Assembly: GCA_947643685.1 (NCBI GenBank)
Contig: CANRXD010000003.1
Coordinates: 1 to 19,446 of the forward strand
Reading direction: 5' to 3'
Origin: an uncultured Clostridium sp.
GTDB lineage: Bacteria > Bacillota > Clostridia > Lachnospirales > Lachnospiraceae
Length of the DNA: 19,446 bases
In this document: positions 1-7,308 of the stretch, in pieces
Position numbering within the stretch: the first letter of the stretch is position 1
How the letters are laid out: every line of letters starts with the position of its first letter
Made by a program: the position numbers and the translations under genes
The notes under the pieces: generated by a model
What the model was told of the DNA's origin: nothing
Databases searched by the model: none
What the model saw: the letters and a program-made list of their open reading frames with translations, nothing else

Positions 1-20
1 CGATTTCAAATGGGCATATG

Positions 21-56
21 CTGTTACGTTCACAGGGCACCTGTGAACAGTAACAG
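21..56. repeat. Inverted repeat / hairpin in leftmost intergenic DNA
   Basis: The arms at 21-36 and 40-56 are complementary over 16 bp, with one extra A in the right arm and a 3-nt loop. No T-run follows on either side, so it is not a classic intrinsic terminator. The arm is flanked by an imperfect direct repeat: 1-20 and 57-76 share about 15 of 20 positions. It could be a repeat-family unit or an mRNA-processing hairpin; its function is unknown. Confidence 0.6.
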
Positions 57-93
57 CGATTTTGAATGGCCGCATGTACAGTAATTTATCTGA

Positions 94-123
94 TTGCAGC
101 CCACAGCCAGGATGTGGTATACT
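94..123 (+). promoter_or_regulatory. Possible sigma-A promoter upstream of cbiK
   Basis: A TTGCAG -35-like hexamer at 94-99 is followed after 18 bp by TATACT at 118-123. The -10 is the first bases of the 61-bp tandem repeat. It would leave a leader of roughly 220 nt before cbiK. The match is reasonable, but nothing else supports it. Confidence 0.3.
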
Positions 124-239
124 TTGTCGTGCGAAGCACGCCCGCCCGGAGGGCATGTATTGCGGGATGCCCTGGGGGTATACTTTGTCGTGCGAAGCCC
201 GCCCGCCCGAAGGGCATGTATTGCGGGATGCCCTGAGGG
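118..239. repeat. Two-copy 61-bp tandem repeat
   Basis: Units 118-178 and 179-239 are identical except at three positions (near 139, 151 and 175 of the first copy). A third copy begins with TATA at 240-243 and then stops. Each unit starts with TATACT, contains a small stem-loop of the form CGTGC-GAA-GCACG (intact in copy 1, one arm mutated in copy 2), and ends with a second stem, GGGCAT/ATGCCC. The start codons inside it open only short, composition-biased reading frames, so I treat it as non-coding. Confidence 0.85.
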
Positions 240-353
240 TATAAGGGGGATGGCAGGGCTGATCATATGGGATACGGCAGATGTCAGGCTATATAAGTCC
301 TGTGGCCTTGTGAAAGGGCGAACAGGTCCGGAGGCTTACAGAGGGAGGAACCT

Positions 354-1184
354 ATGGAAAAAGAGATCAGGAACAGTGAAGGTGCAAAAACAGCGATTCT
401 GGCAGTCAGTTTTGGAACCAGCTACAACGACAGCAGGGAGGTTACTATCGGGGCCATTGAGCAGGCAATTACTGATGCTTTTCCGGCCTGTGAGGTCCGT
501 AGAGCCTTTACAAGTCAGGTGATTATTAATAAGCTGAAGCAGCGGGACGGAGTGGAAATCGACAATGTGAAAGAAGCCCTGAAAAAAGCCTGTGAGGATG
601 GGATTGAGAGACTCATTGTCCAGCCTACTCATCTGATGAACGGCCTGGAATACAGGGCTCTTGTGGATGATTTGAGAAATTATGGGAACACGTTCAAAGC
701 CATTGTTTTGGGAGAGCCGTTACTGACAGACGAAGAGGATTTTAAGGCTGTCATGGAAGCTATTACGGCTGACACGGCTGCCTTTGATGATGGCAGCACG
801 GCCATTTGCTTCATGGGGCATGGGACAGAGGCTGAGTCCAATGCCGTGTATGAACGGCTCCAGAAAATTTTAAGAGAAGCCGGATACAAAAATTATTTTA
901 TTGGCACTGTGGAGGCCCGGCCCACTCTGGATGATCTGGTCACGACGGTGAAGAAAAGCGGCACATATAAGAAGGCAGTGCTGAAACCGTTAATGGTGGT
1001 GGCAGGGGATCATGCCAACAACGACATGGCCAGGGACGGGGACGGCTCATGGAAGCGTACCTTTGAGGAGGCAGGTTATGAGGTACAGTGCATTATGGAA
1101 GGCCTGGGGCAGATGGAGGCCATCCGGAAGATTTATGTAAAGCATGTGAAGGATTCTCTGGACCGGTTATCCGAACTGTATTGA
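354..1184 (+). CDS. cbiK: Sirohydrochlorin cobaltochelatase CbiK (anaerobic B12 pathway)
   Basis: 276 aa, the usual CbiK length. It should insert Co2+ into sirohydrochlorin (or factor II) in the oxygen-independent branch of cobalamin synthesis, in the cytoplasm and without ATP. The chelatase fold is recognisable from the start (AVSFGTSYNDSRE around residues 17-29). The metal-site residues expected of the family are present: H156 in GHGTEAES, E187 in TVEARP and H220 in AGDHANND. H93 lies in QPTHLMNG. The start is supported by GAGGGAGG about 6 nt upstream. No other cobalamin gene lies downstream, so any cob/cbi neighbours would be to the left of the window. Class assignment is firm; the exact metal preference is inferred from the family. 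Confidence 0.92.
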   Translation: MEKEIRNSEGAKTAILAVSFGTSYNDSREVTIGAIEQAITDAFPACEVRRAFTSQVIINKLKQRDGVEIDNVKEALKKACEDGIERLIVQPTHLMNGLEYRALVDDLRNYGNTFKAIVLGEPLLTDEEDFKAVMEAITADTAAFDDGSTAICFMGHGTEAESNAVYERLQKILREAGYKNYFIGTVEARPTLDDLVTTVKKSGTYKKAVLKPLMVVAGDHANNDMARDGDGSWKRTFEEAGYEVQCIMEGLGQMEAIRKIYVKHVKDSLDRLSELY

Positions 1185-1267
1185 GGGCAAAAGAATAAAT
1201 GCTGAATAAATAAATGGGTTTCCCAATAGAATGGTAATAACCAATTTAGAGGGAGCCTTTTATTTTT

Positions 1268-1711
1268 ATGTTAAGAAAGTGGAAGAGACCGGGAAAATGG
1301 GTACTTTCGGTGTTTGGAATATTGGCGGTTCTGGTGGCCGGATGTATTGGTTTCACGGGGTGTCATGGAAATGAAGAGGAAAACGCAAAGGTGCAGGATC
1401 TGGAATTTACAGTGGTGGGGGAAAATGAGATTCCCACGGCTCTTGCAGAACTCATCGGGAAAAAAAGGGAGAAGCCCTTTAAACTTACATATGCGGACGG
1501 ACAGGATATGTACATCGTTATCGGGGAAGGTCCTCAGGCAGGCGGCGGATACAGCGTAATGGTGAAGGAGCTGTATCAGACAGATAACTCCATTGTCATA
1601 CGGACGGAGCTTTTGGGGCCGGAGAAGGGAGAGGCCTCCGGAACCGATACCTCCTATCCGGTACTGATTGTGAAGACTGCGTTCATGGAGGAGCCGGTGG
1701 TGTTCCAATAA
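1268..1711 (+). CDS. Putative lipoprotein with PrcB C-terminal-like domain
   Basis: 147 aa. The N-terminus is basic (MLRKWKRPGK), followed by a hydrophobic stretch to residue 25 and a lipobox-like V-A-G-C with C26; a second Cys at 32 is a poorer alternative. This suggests an exported lipid-anchored protein. The body (about 43-147) resembles the small PrcB_C domain, with the characteristic GGGYSVMVKEL around residues 92-102, followed by beta-rich sequence ending in SYPVLIVK. In the family this domain occurs in a subunit of a Treponema protease complex; the function in Clostridia is unknown. A GAGGGAG site lies 12-13 nt upstream. It stands alone between cbiK and cysE with no protease gene beside it. 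The domain call is from memory of the motif. Confidence 0.68.
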   Translation: MLRKWKRPGKWVLSVFGILAVLVAGCIGFTGCHGNEEENAKVQDLEFTVVGENEIPTALAELIGKKREKPFKLTYADGQDMYIVIGEGPQAGGGYSVMVKELYQTDNSIVIRTELLGPEKGEASGTDTSYPVLIVKTAFMEEPVVFQ

Positions 1712-1714
1712 TCA

Positions 1715-1749
1715 GAAACCGGTACTTTACATCCGGGCTGGTTTTTGAT
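1715..1749 (+). terminator. Weak stem-loop after the PrcB-like gene
   Basis: AAACC shortly after the stop can pair with GGTTT before a short T-run, with partial pairing between. The stem is short and interrupted, so it is only a possible terminator. The rest of the gap up to the cysE ribosome site holds no convincing promoter, T-box or riboswitch core. Confidence 0.3.
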
Positions 1750-1908
1750 AAAATTTAGAAAACTTGGGAAGGGGCTGCGGCACATTCGCTGCTTCATAGG
1801 GAAAGCCTTATGATCTGGTGACGGTCGGGACCCCTCTTTGTGTGCGGAAATAGATTTTTCCTCCGGAAACAGGAACCTGAAAGGACATGCGGGGATATAC
1901 TGAATGAA

Positions 1909-1914
1909 AGGAGG
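1909..1914 (+). promoter_or_regulatory. Ribosome binding site that decides the cysE start
   Basis: AGGAGG-type site. Only 2 nt separate it from the ATG at 1917 but 8 nt from the ATG at 1923, so the second ATG is the better start. Confidence 0.75.
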
Positions 1915-1922
1915 AAATGAAT

Positions 1923-2555
1923 ATGCTGCAAGATATTTGGAAAGACATAAAAGCGGTACAGGAGAGGGATCCGGCGGCCGGAAGCGCCCTGGAGGTCCTG
2001 ATTCTTTACCAGGGAGTTCACGCCCTGATCTGGCACAGGATTGCCCACTGGTTCTGGATTCATCATATGCGGTTTCTGGGGCGCCTGATTTCCCAGATTG
2101 CCAGGTTTTTTACTTTAATTGAGATTCACCCGGGAGCCAGCCTGGGTCATGGGATTTTAATTGACCATGGCTGTGGAGTGGTGATTGGAGAAACAGCAGT
2201 GGTGGGAGATAATTGCACCATCTACCAGGGGGTGACTCTGGGCGGTGTGGGAACAGAAAAGGGAAAGCGCCATCCCACCATCGGAAACCATGTAATGATC
2301 GGCGCCGGAGCAAAGATTTTAGGGGCCTTTGAAGTGGGGGACAACTGCAGGATTGCGGCCAATGCCGTTTTATTAAAGCCCCTGGAAGAGAACAGTACGG
2401 CAGCCGGAATTCCTGCCAGACCGGTGAAAAAGGATGGGGTTTTGGTCCCTGACAGTATAGAAACCGTAAAGGAGGAACGATACTGCCGGATGGAGGAAAA
2501 TATCCGGAGTATGGAGAAACGGGTGAAGAAACTGGAGGATACGATAAAAGTATGA
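1923..2555 (+). CDS. cysE: Serine O-acetyltransferase CysE
   Basis: 210 aa from the chosen ATG. It acetylates L-serine with acetyl-CoA to O-acetylserine, the committed step of cysteine synthesis, in the cytoplasm. The helical N-terminus (DIWKDIKAVQERDPA) is the family's typical opening. From about residue 65 the left-handed beta-helix hexapeptide repeats begin (IHPGASLGHGILIDHGCGVVIGE, split here at residue 80). Active-site segment IDHG has D81 and H82, and RHPTI has H117. AAGIPARPV near the C-terminus is the CoA-site signature. It is the short clostridial/Bacillus-type form, not the longer enteric one. An in-frame ATG at 1917 is too close to the AGGAGG site. It overlaps the next gene by ATGA, so the two are probably translationally coupled. 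Confidence 0.94.
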   Translation: MLQDIWKDIKAVQERDPAAGSALEVLILYQGVHALIWHRIAHWFWIHHMRFLGRLISQIARFFTLIEIHPGASLGHGILIDHGCGVVIGETAVVGDNCTIYQGVTLGGVGTEKGKRHPTIGNHVMIGAGAKILGAFEVGDNCRIAANAVLLKPLEENSTAAGIPARPVKKDGVLVPDSIETVKEERYCRMEENIRSMEKRVKKLEDTIKV

Positions 2556-3406
2556 CGATGTCATCGGACAGAACGAAAGAAATAGAAAAAAGCATCATAA
2601 AGCGGTTCCGCAAGGAAATCTGGCGTCCCTTTGTGCGGGCGCTGAATGATTATGAAATGATAAAAGAGGGAGATAATATCGCAGTCTGCATCTCCGGCGG
2701 CAAGGACTCTATGGTGCTTGCCAAATGTATGCAGGAAATTCTGCGCCACGGAAAGATGGAATTCGGCCTTAAGTTTCTGGTAATGGATCCGGGATACAAT
2801 CCGGAAAACAGAGCGCTGATTGAAGAGAATGCCAAAACCCTGGGAATTCCTGTCCATATTTTTGAATCGGATATTTTCAATGTTGTGGCTGATGTGGAGG
2901 ATTCGCCCTGTTATCTCTGTGCCAGAATGCGGCGGGGAAATCTCTATGCCAATGCCAGAGAGCTGGGCTGCAACAAAATCGCTCTGGGCCATCATTTCGA
3001 TGATGTGATTGAGACCATCTTAATGAGCATGCTTTATGGGGCTCAGATCAATACCATGATGCCGAAGCTTTACAGCACCCATTTTCCGGGTATGGAGTTA
3101 ATAAGGCCGTTGTATCTTGTGAAAGAGGCTGACATCCTGGCCTGGAAGGACTACAACGGACTCCGCTTTTTACAGTGTGCCTGCCGGTTTACGGAGGAGA
3201 GCTCCAGAAGGCAGAACGAGGAGCTTTCCAAGAGAAAGGAAATGAAGAGGCTGATTGCAGGCTTCAGGAAAACCAATCCCTATATTGAGACCAACATTTT
3301 TAAAAGTGTGGGGAATGTAAACCTGGATGCCTGCATCGGTTACGTCAAGAATGGAGAACGCCATAATTTTCTGGAGGAATACGGCTGTAAAGAGGAAGTT
3401 TTGTAA
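2552..3406 (+). CDS. TtcA-like PP-loop ATPase, tRNA sulfur-transfer enzyme
   Basis: 284 aa. Adenylating PP-loop enzyme of the TtcA/TilS superfamily that likely thiolates a tRNA base (2-thiocytidine in characterised TtcA proteins). The ATP loop SGGKDS is at 48-53. CYLC at 120-123 supplies two cysteines, and GHHFDDVIET at 146-155 is the family's second signature. C209 and C211 (QCACRF) lie where TtcA has a C-terminal cysteine pair, here spaced CxC. These cysteines suggest an Fe-S cluster. It starts within the cysE stop codon, 13 nt after a GGAGG; ATG at 2558 is a poorer alternative. Coupling with cysE makes sense because cysteine is the sulfur source, but the link is inference. The exact tRNA target is not readable from sequence. 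Confidence 0.85.
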   Translation: MTMSSDRTKEIEKSIIKRFRKEIWRPFVRALNDYEMIKEGDNIAVCISGGKDSMVLAKCMQEILRHGKMEFGLKFLVMDPGYNPENRALIEENAKTLGIPVHIFESDIFNVVADVEDSPCYLCARMRRGNLYANARELGCNKIALGHHFDDVIETILMSMLYGAQINTMMPKLYSTHFPGMELIRPLYLVKEADILAWKDYNGLRFLQCACRFTEESSRRQNEELSKRKEMKRLIAGFRKTNPYIETNIFKSVGNVNLDACIGYVKNGERHNFLEEYGCKEEVL

Positions 3407-3433
3407 TCATCCGGCTCTGCAGCTTCCTGCCCG

Positions 3434-3465
3434 TTTCCGGCGGACAAGAGGCACCGGGCGAAATT
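3434..3465 (+). terminator. Imperfect hairpin between the PP-loop gene and the SipL-like gene
   Basis: A GCCCG arm just after 3430 pairs with CGGGC near 3462, with interrupted pairing inside. No T-run follows, so termination is doubtful. It may insulate the downstream sporulation promoter. Confidence 0.25.
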
Positions 3466-3480
3466 GTTACAAAGATTAAA

Positions 3481-3509
3481 GCATATTGAGGGAAATGCCA
3501 TCATACACT
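3481..3509 (+). promoter_or_regulatory. Sigma-E-type sporulation promoter of the SipL-like gene
   Basis: GCATATT at 3481-3487, a 14-bp spacer, then CATACACT at 3502-3509. As I recall it, the Bacillus subtilis mother-cell sigma-E consensus is (G/T)(A/C)ATATT and CATACA(not G)T with a spacer near 14; this site fits every position. Transcription would begin around 3516, leaving a short leader. C. difficile sipL is known to belong to the sigma-E regulon, which agrees with the gene behind this site. Confidence 0.82.
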
Positions 3510-3552
3510 TTCTTAAAAGCAGTGGCTTTGGAAAGGTTTGGTGGCGTTTTTT

Positions 3553-5115
3553 ATGATGGAACTGGTAAAGAGACATATCCACATGAACCGGCGCCGGGGC
3601 AGTGTCACATCCCAGATGACTCTGGATGATGATTTCAATGTGCCGGACACCATGGATGATGTGGAACAGCTCATTTTAGACAGCGGGGAAATACAGATTG
3701 AGTCGGCAAAAAACCAGGGAGAAAAGGTGGCCGTGAAAGGAAAGCTCAATTTCCGCATACTGTACCGCACTCCTGCGGGACAGGTCATGACCCTGGCAGG
3801 CGGCATCCCATTTGAAGAGAATGTGAATATGCCGGGGCTTTCCGAGTCCGATTATGTTCAGGCGGGGTGGGAGCTTGACGATTTGAATGTGGGAATTATC
3901 AACTCTCGGAAGCTGAATGTCAAGGCTCTGGTCACGCTGAAAATTCAGGCGGAAACCATCTATGATGCGGAAGCGGCAGTTGACGTGAAATTTGACGGAA
4001 ATGTGGAGACCCTGAAACGGACCAGTACTGTGGCGGCTCTGGGAGTGCGGAGAAAGGATACTTTCCGGGTGAAGGAGGTGCTGACACTTTCAGGAAACAA
4101 GCCGGATATCGATACGCTTCTGTGGCAGGATATTAAACTTCGCGGCGTGAATACAAAGCCGCTGGACGGAAAAGTACATATAGACGGGGAGCTTATGGTA
4201 TTTGCCATCTACGCGGGAGAGGACGGGCAGATGCCGGTTCAGTGCATGGAGGAGTCTATCCCCTTTTCAGGAGAGGTGGAGCTTGACGAGTCGGTGGAGG
4301 AGATGATTCCTTTTATCACCGTCCGGCTGGTCCATAAGGACATGGAGGTGAACCCGGATTCTGACGGGGAAATGCGGGAGATTTCCCTGGATGTTGTGAT
4401 GGAGCTGGATATGCGGCTGTACGAGGAGGAAGAGGTGGAGCTTTTAAGCGACCTTTATGCCCTGGACCGGGAAATTCTTCCGGATACAGGAGAGGCCTGT
4501 TTTGATCAGATTGCAGCCAGAAATCTGTTAAAGAACAAAATACAGGAAAAGGTCAGTCTTCCATCCGGCCAGAGGATTCTTCAGATCTGCCACAGCGACG
4601 GGGATGTGAAAATTGATGAAATACAAATTGGAGACGGGGAGCTTTCCATAGATGGAGTGCTGGAGGTACGGCTTTTGTATCTGACTGCGGATGATGCCTC
4701 CCCGGTAGGGGCCTCCACAGAGATGCTGCCCTTTCACATGACTGCCGAGGTTCCTTCTGTTTCTCCGAACAGCACCTACCAGATTGAACCGGGAATCGAG
4801 CAGATTTCCGCGGTGATGCTGGGCGGTGAGACAGTGGAAATCAAGGGCGTGATAACGGCGGACATTCTGGTGTTACGCCAGGTATGTGAGCAGGTGATTC
4901 TGGATGTGAAGGAACAGCCGGTGAATGTGGAAGCCTTAAAGCAGATGCCAGGGATTGTGGGATATCTGGTGCAGCCGGGGGATTCTCTGTGGAAGATTGC
5001 CAGAACCTTTCATACCAGCGTGGAAGATATTATGGCGGCAAACAATTTGCCGGACAGTGCCATTCATCCGGGAGATAAGCTGATTCTGGTGAAGGCCGTC
5101 CGGGAACGGGAGTAG
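3553..5115 (+). CDS. sipL: SipL-like spore morphogenesis protein (SPOCS/DUF3794 repeats plus LysM)
   Basis: 520 aa from the chosen start. SipL is a mother-cell coat morphogenetic protein that binds SpoIVA on the forespore surface. The N-terminus (MELVKRHIHMN, then TLDDDFNVPD) is typical of DUF3794 proteins. Repeated beta-rich SPOCS domains follow, roughly at 40-130, 170-270 and 325-415, recognisable from recurring segments such as VAVKGKLNFRILY, KVHIDGELMVFAIY and LSIDGVLEVRLLY. A C-terminal LysM domain lies at about 468-512 (YLVQPGDSLWKIARTF, then IHPGDKLILV). The architecture and length match clostridial SipL. A GGTGG 8 nt upstream favours the ATG at 3553 or the adjacent one at 3556. A TTG at 3538 is also in frame, but its product would start before the conserved N-terminus. 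Confidence 0.87.
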   Translation: MMELVKRHIHMNRRRGSVTSQMTLDDDFNVPDTMDDVEQLILDSGEIQIESAKNQGEKVAVKGKLNFRILYRTPAGQVMTLAGGIPFEENVNMPGLSESDYVQAGWELDDLNVGIINSRKLNVKALVTLKIQAETIYDAEAAVDVKFDGNVETLKRTSTVAALGVRRKDTFRVKEVLTLSGNKPDIDTLLWQDIKLRGVNTKPLDGKVHIDGELMVFAIYAGEDGQMPVQCMEESIPFSGEVELDESVEEMIPFITVRLVHKDMEVNPDSDGEMREISLDVVMELDMRLYEEEEVELLSDLYALDREILPDTGEACFDQIAARNLLKNKIQEKVSLPSGQRILQICHSDGDVKIDEIQIGDGELSIDGVLEVRLLYLTADDASPVGASTEMLPFHMTAEVPSVSPNSTYQIEPGIEQISAVMLGGETVEIKGVITADILVLRQVCEQVILDVKEQPVNVEALKQMPGIVGYLVQPGDSLWKIARTFHTSVEDIMAANNLPDSAIHPGDKLILVKAVRERE

Positions 5116-5120
5116 AGATG

Positions 5121-5157
5121 GCGGGTGTGGAGCAAATCCATGCCCGCTTTGTGTTAA
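5121..5157 (+). terminator. Terminator of the SipL-like gene
   Basis: GCGGG..TGGA pairs with TCCA..CCCGC around an AGCAAA-type loop, with one internal 2-nt mismatch. It is followed by TTTGTGTT, and lies 6 nt after the stop codon. Confidence 0.65.
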
Positions 5158-5228
5158 GGAGGGAAAACCGGACGCCCGATGCTTTTTGTGAAAAGTAATG
5201 AATTAGGAAATTATGACAGAATGACTGG

Positions 5229-5256
5229 TTGCAATTCGGGTAAAATACCATATAAT
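5229..5256 (+). promoter_or_regulatory. Sigma-A promoter of the GIY-YIG / D,D-carboxypeptidase operon
   Basis: TTGCAA at 5229-5234, 16-bp spacer, perfect TATAAT at 5251-5256. The predicted start near 5263 gives a leader of about 135 nt before the ATG at 5399. Confidence 0.75.
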
Positions 5257-5315
5257 AGAGTATAAGCCGGAAGAGAACAGGCGACAACGCATCCGGCCGG
5301 TGCTTTATCATAGAT

Positions 5316-5374
5316 TCGGGTCCGGAATTCCCTGACCCGGGGCGGTAATGGCAATCTTAAGGTGTCATTGCCGT
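5316..5374 (+). promoter_or_regulatory. Two hairpins in the 5' leader of the GIY-YIG operon
   Basis: The first stem is CGGGTC/GACCCG, from about 5317 to 5339. The second is CGGTAATG/CATTGCCG from about 5343 to 5373, with one G-U pair. The second is followed only by TTTACAT, so it is a weak terminator at best. No riboswitch class or T-box core is recognisable. Confidence 0.45.
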
Positions 5375-5398
5375 TTACATAAAAAGGACGGTTATATT

Positions 5399-5752
5399 AT
5401 GAATTATACGTATCTGCTGAGATGTGCGGATGCAACTTTTTATTGTGGATGGACCAATGATTTAATAAAAAGACTAAGGGCTCATAATTCCGGCTGTGGC
5501 GCAAAATATACAAAACCCAGACGGCCCGTGGTTCTGGCATACTATGAAGAATTTGAGACAAAGGAAGAGGCCATGAGACGGGAGGCGGCCATCAAAAAGT
5601 TATCCAGAAAAGAAAAGGAAGCGCTGGTCCGGGAGGGGAACATACGTGGACAGGCCTGCCGACAGGCAAAAGAGGAGGATCCCCGGATCAGGACCGGAAC
5701 AGGAAAAAAAGCAAAAGAACAGACACCAGGAGGAGAAAACAGTGAATCGTAA
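5399..5752 (+). CDS. GIY-YIG nuclease-domain protein (UPF0213/YhbQ type)
   Basis: 117 aa from the chosen ATG. A single GIY-YIG domain occupies about residues 2-80: YTYLLRCAD, then [10 protein letters not shown]25, the HN pair at 29-30, [11 protein letters not shown] and the Glu-rich [11 protein letters not shown] helix. In small proteins of this type the cellular role is unclear; DNA repair or nuclease activity is assumed. The tail from about 85 (lysine-, glutamate- and glycine-rich, low complexity) is longer than usual and carries the ribosome site of the next gene. An AAAGGA site precedes the ATG; the reading frame is open upstream to 5348 but that part is inside the hairpin leader. It overlaps the following gene by 11 nt. 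Confidence 0.85.
   Translation: MNYTYLLRCADATFYCGWTNDLIKRLRAHNSGCGAKYTKPRRPVVLAYYEEFETKEEAMRREAAIKKLSRKEKEALVREGNIRGQACRQAKEEDPRIRTGTGKKAKEQTPGGENSES
5728..5733 (+). promoter_or_regulatory. Ribosome binding site that decides the GTG start of the carboxypeptidase
   Basis: A perfect AGGAGG lies 8 nt before GTG at 5742, inside the end of the GIY-YIG gene. It places the start at the natural beginning of the signal sequence. Confidence 0.8.
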
Positions 5753-7271
5753 CATAAAAAAACTTATATGCGGAGGGCTGGCGCTCTGCCAGATTGTTTC
5801 CATGACCTTTATGACGGCTTATGGAAGGCCTGACTGGCCTTCTGATGTGGGGATTCAGGCAGAGGCAGGAACCGTCATGGATGTGGATTCCGGGACGGTT
5901 ATTTTCGGGCAGAACAGTCATGTGGAATATCCTCCGGCCAGCATTACAAAGATTCTCACGGCTCTTCTTGTGCTGGAGCACGCAGACTTAAGTGATACGG
6001 TAACTTTTTCGGAAACAGCCATAAACAGTGTGGAGCCGGACAGCGGAAATAAATTAAGTCTGGTGGCCGGAGATACCATGACCGTGGAAGACTGCCTGTA
6101 TTCCCTTCTTCTGTTTTCTGTAAACCAGTCGGCCAACGCCCTGGCAGAGCATGTGGCAGGAAGTATTCCGGCCTTTGTGGATATGATGAATCAGAAGTTA
6201 GTGGAACTGGGGTGCACGGAGAGCCATTTTGAGAATCCTTCAGGCTTAAACGGCGATACACAGAATGTATCGGCTTATGATATGGCAAAGATCGCATGTG
6301 CGGCGTACAGCAATGAAACTCTCCTTAAGATCAGCTCAACGGTAAGTTATAAAATTTCCTCCACTTCCAATAATCCGGACGGCGTGACCATCCGCAATGA
6401 GCACCGTCTGGTGATTACAGAGGACCGTTCCAGCGAATTTTACTGTCCAGAGGCAGTGGCAGGAAAAACGGGATATCTGTTAAAGGCAGGAAATACACTG
6501 GTTACATACGGGGAAAAGGATGGAAGACGTCTGGTTTCTGTTATCTTAAAGGGCAGCCCCAGACAGTATTTTGTGGATGGAAAAGAGCTTCTCCAGTTCG
6601 GATTCAGCCGTTTTTATAATGTGGATATTGCGGAAAACGAGACAAGATATGTGACGGGGGAGGAACCGGTGGAAATAAACGGTGCCTCTTATGCCCCCTC
6701 CGACCTTTATGTGGAGGCTGGACGTGTGATAACGCTCCCGAACTCTGCGGCCTTTGGAGATGCAGAGCTGTCACTTGCGGAACTGCCGGAAGACCATCCG
6801 GTCAATGCGGTGGCTCTTTTGCAATATGTTTATAATGAAAGAAAAATCGGACAGGCCTACCTGTGTGACCGGACCATTCCAGTGCCGGAGGAGACGGGAA
6901 ACTCCGGCGAGGGCAGCGGTGAAGGTGAGAGCAACGGTTCAGAAATGATGGAAATGTCAACAGCGGCGCTTGAGACCGACTCTCCGGAGGGAAAGACCGA
7001 TGTACCGGTTTCCGGAGATCCGAACGGGGAAAAAACGCCGGAAAAAGCGGGAGGATTTCCCGTTCTTCCTATGGCAGTTGTTCTGGTTTTCCTTGTTCTG
7101 GCAACAGGGGCGGGCTTCTGGATTCGTGAAAGCCGGAGAAAAGAGGCGGAGGCTCAGGCCCTGAGAAGAGAGCGCAGAAGACAGCGGCTCAGGGAAGAGG
7201 GTGCCGATGCGGAAGCCGAATTTGAGAGACTTATGGAGGAAAAGCGGAACAAAAACAGAGGCCGGTACTAA
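5742..7271 (+). CDS. D-alanyl-D-alanine carboxypeptidase (penicillin-binding protein, peptidase S11)
   Basis: About 509 aa. Trims the terminal D-Ala from peptidoglycan pentapeptides outside the membrane. An N-terminal signal sequence (about 4-27) is followed by the S11 domain, which has all three penicillin-binding motifs: SITK near 67-70 with the nucleophile serine, SVN near 126-128 and KTG near 242-244. ENPSGLN near 164-170 is also family-typical. A low-complexity Gly/Ser/Glu linker (about 385-435) leads to a C-terminal membrane helix (about 440-462) and a highly charged Arg/Lys/Glu cytoplasmic tail, unlike the amphipathic anchor of E. coli PBP5. It resembles DacF/DacB-type clostridial proteins, but a vegetative or sporulation role cannot be decided. 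The GTG start is set by the AGGAGG 8 nt upstream. Confidence 0.9.
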   Translation: MNRNIKKLICGGLALCQIVSMTFMTAYGRPDWPSDVGIQAEAGTVMDVDSGTVIFGQNSHVEYPPASITKILTALLVLEHADLSDTVTFSETAINSVEPDSGNKLSLVAGDTMTVEDCLYSLLLFSVNQSANALAEHVAGSIPAFVDMMNQKLVELGCTESHFENPSGLNGDTQNVSAYDMAKIACAAYSNETLLKISSTVSYKISSTSNNPDGVTIRNEHRLVITEDRSSEFYCPEAVAGKTGYLLKAGNTLVTYGEKDGRRLVSVILKGSPRQYFVDGKELLQFGFSRFYNVDIAENETRYVTGEEPVEINGASYAPSDLYVEAGRVITLPNSAAFGDAELSLAELPEDHPVNAVALLQYVYNERKIGQAYLCDRTIPVPEETGNSGEGSGEGESNGSEMMEMSTAALETDSPEGKTDVPVSGDPNGEKTPEKAGGFPVLPMAVVLVFLVLATGAGFWIRESRRKEAEAQALRRERRRQRLREEGADAEAEFERLMEEKRNKNRGRY

Positions 7272-7283
7272 ATAATACCGGCC
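7260..7283. terminator. Hairpin between convergent genes
   Basis: A perfect 8-bp stem GGCCGGTA/TACCGGCC with an 8-nt loop includes the carboxypeptidase stop codon. Read on the minus strand the stem is followed by CTCTGTTTTTG, so it could terminate the hemolysin III-family gene. On the plus strand there is no T-run. Confidence 0.55.
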
Positions 7284-7308
7284 GGGAAAAGCGGATAGAA
7301 ACGGGCGT

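Noticed and set aside
244..353. Possible cobalamin riboswitch before cbiK
   Set aside because: I looked for the conserved B12-box and the GCCACTG-type core and did not find them. A small stem around CCTGT/ACAGG is not enough.
94..522. Open frame of 142 codons across the left repeats and into cbiK
   Set aside because: It is composed of the tandem repeat and then the wrong frame of cbiK; there is no ribosome site and the composition is biased.
1712..1908. Possible T-box or promoter upstream of cysE
   Set aside because: There is no GGTGG-ACCGCG-type core. The TATACT near 1896 lacks a -35 hexamer at proper spacing.
3538..3552. TTG start extending the SipL-like protein by five residues
   Set aside because: It lies 1-2 nt from the GAAAGG, and the conserved N-terminus begins at the ATGs at 3553/3556.
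5646..5741. Longer N-terminus for the carboxypeptidase from GTG at 5646
   Set aside because: It would place 32 charged residues before the signal sequence; the AGGAGG fits GTG at 5742.
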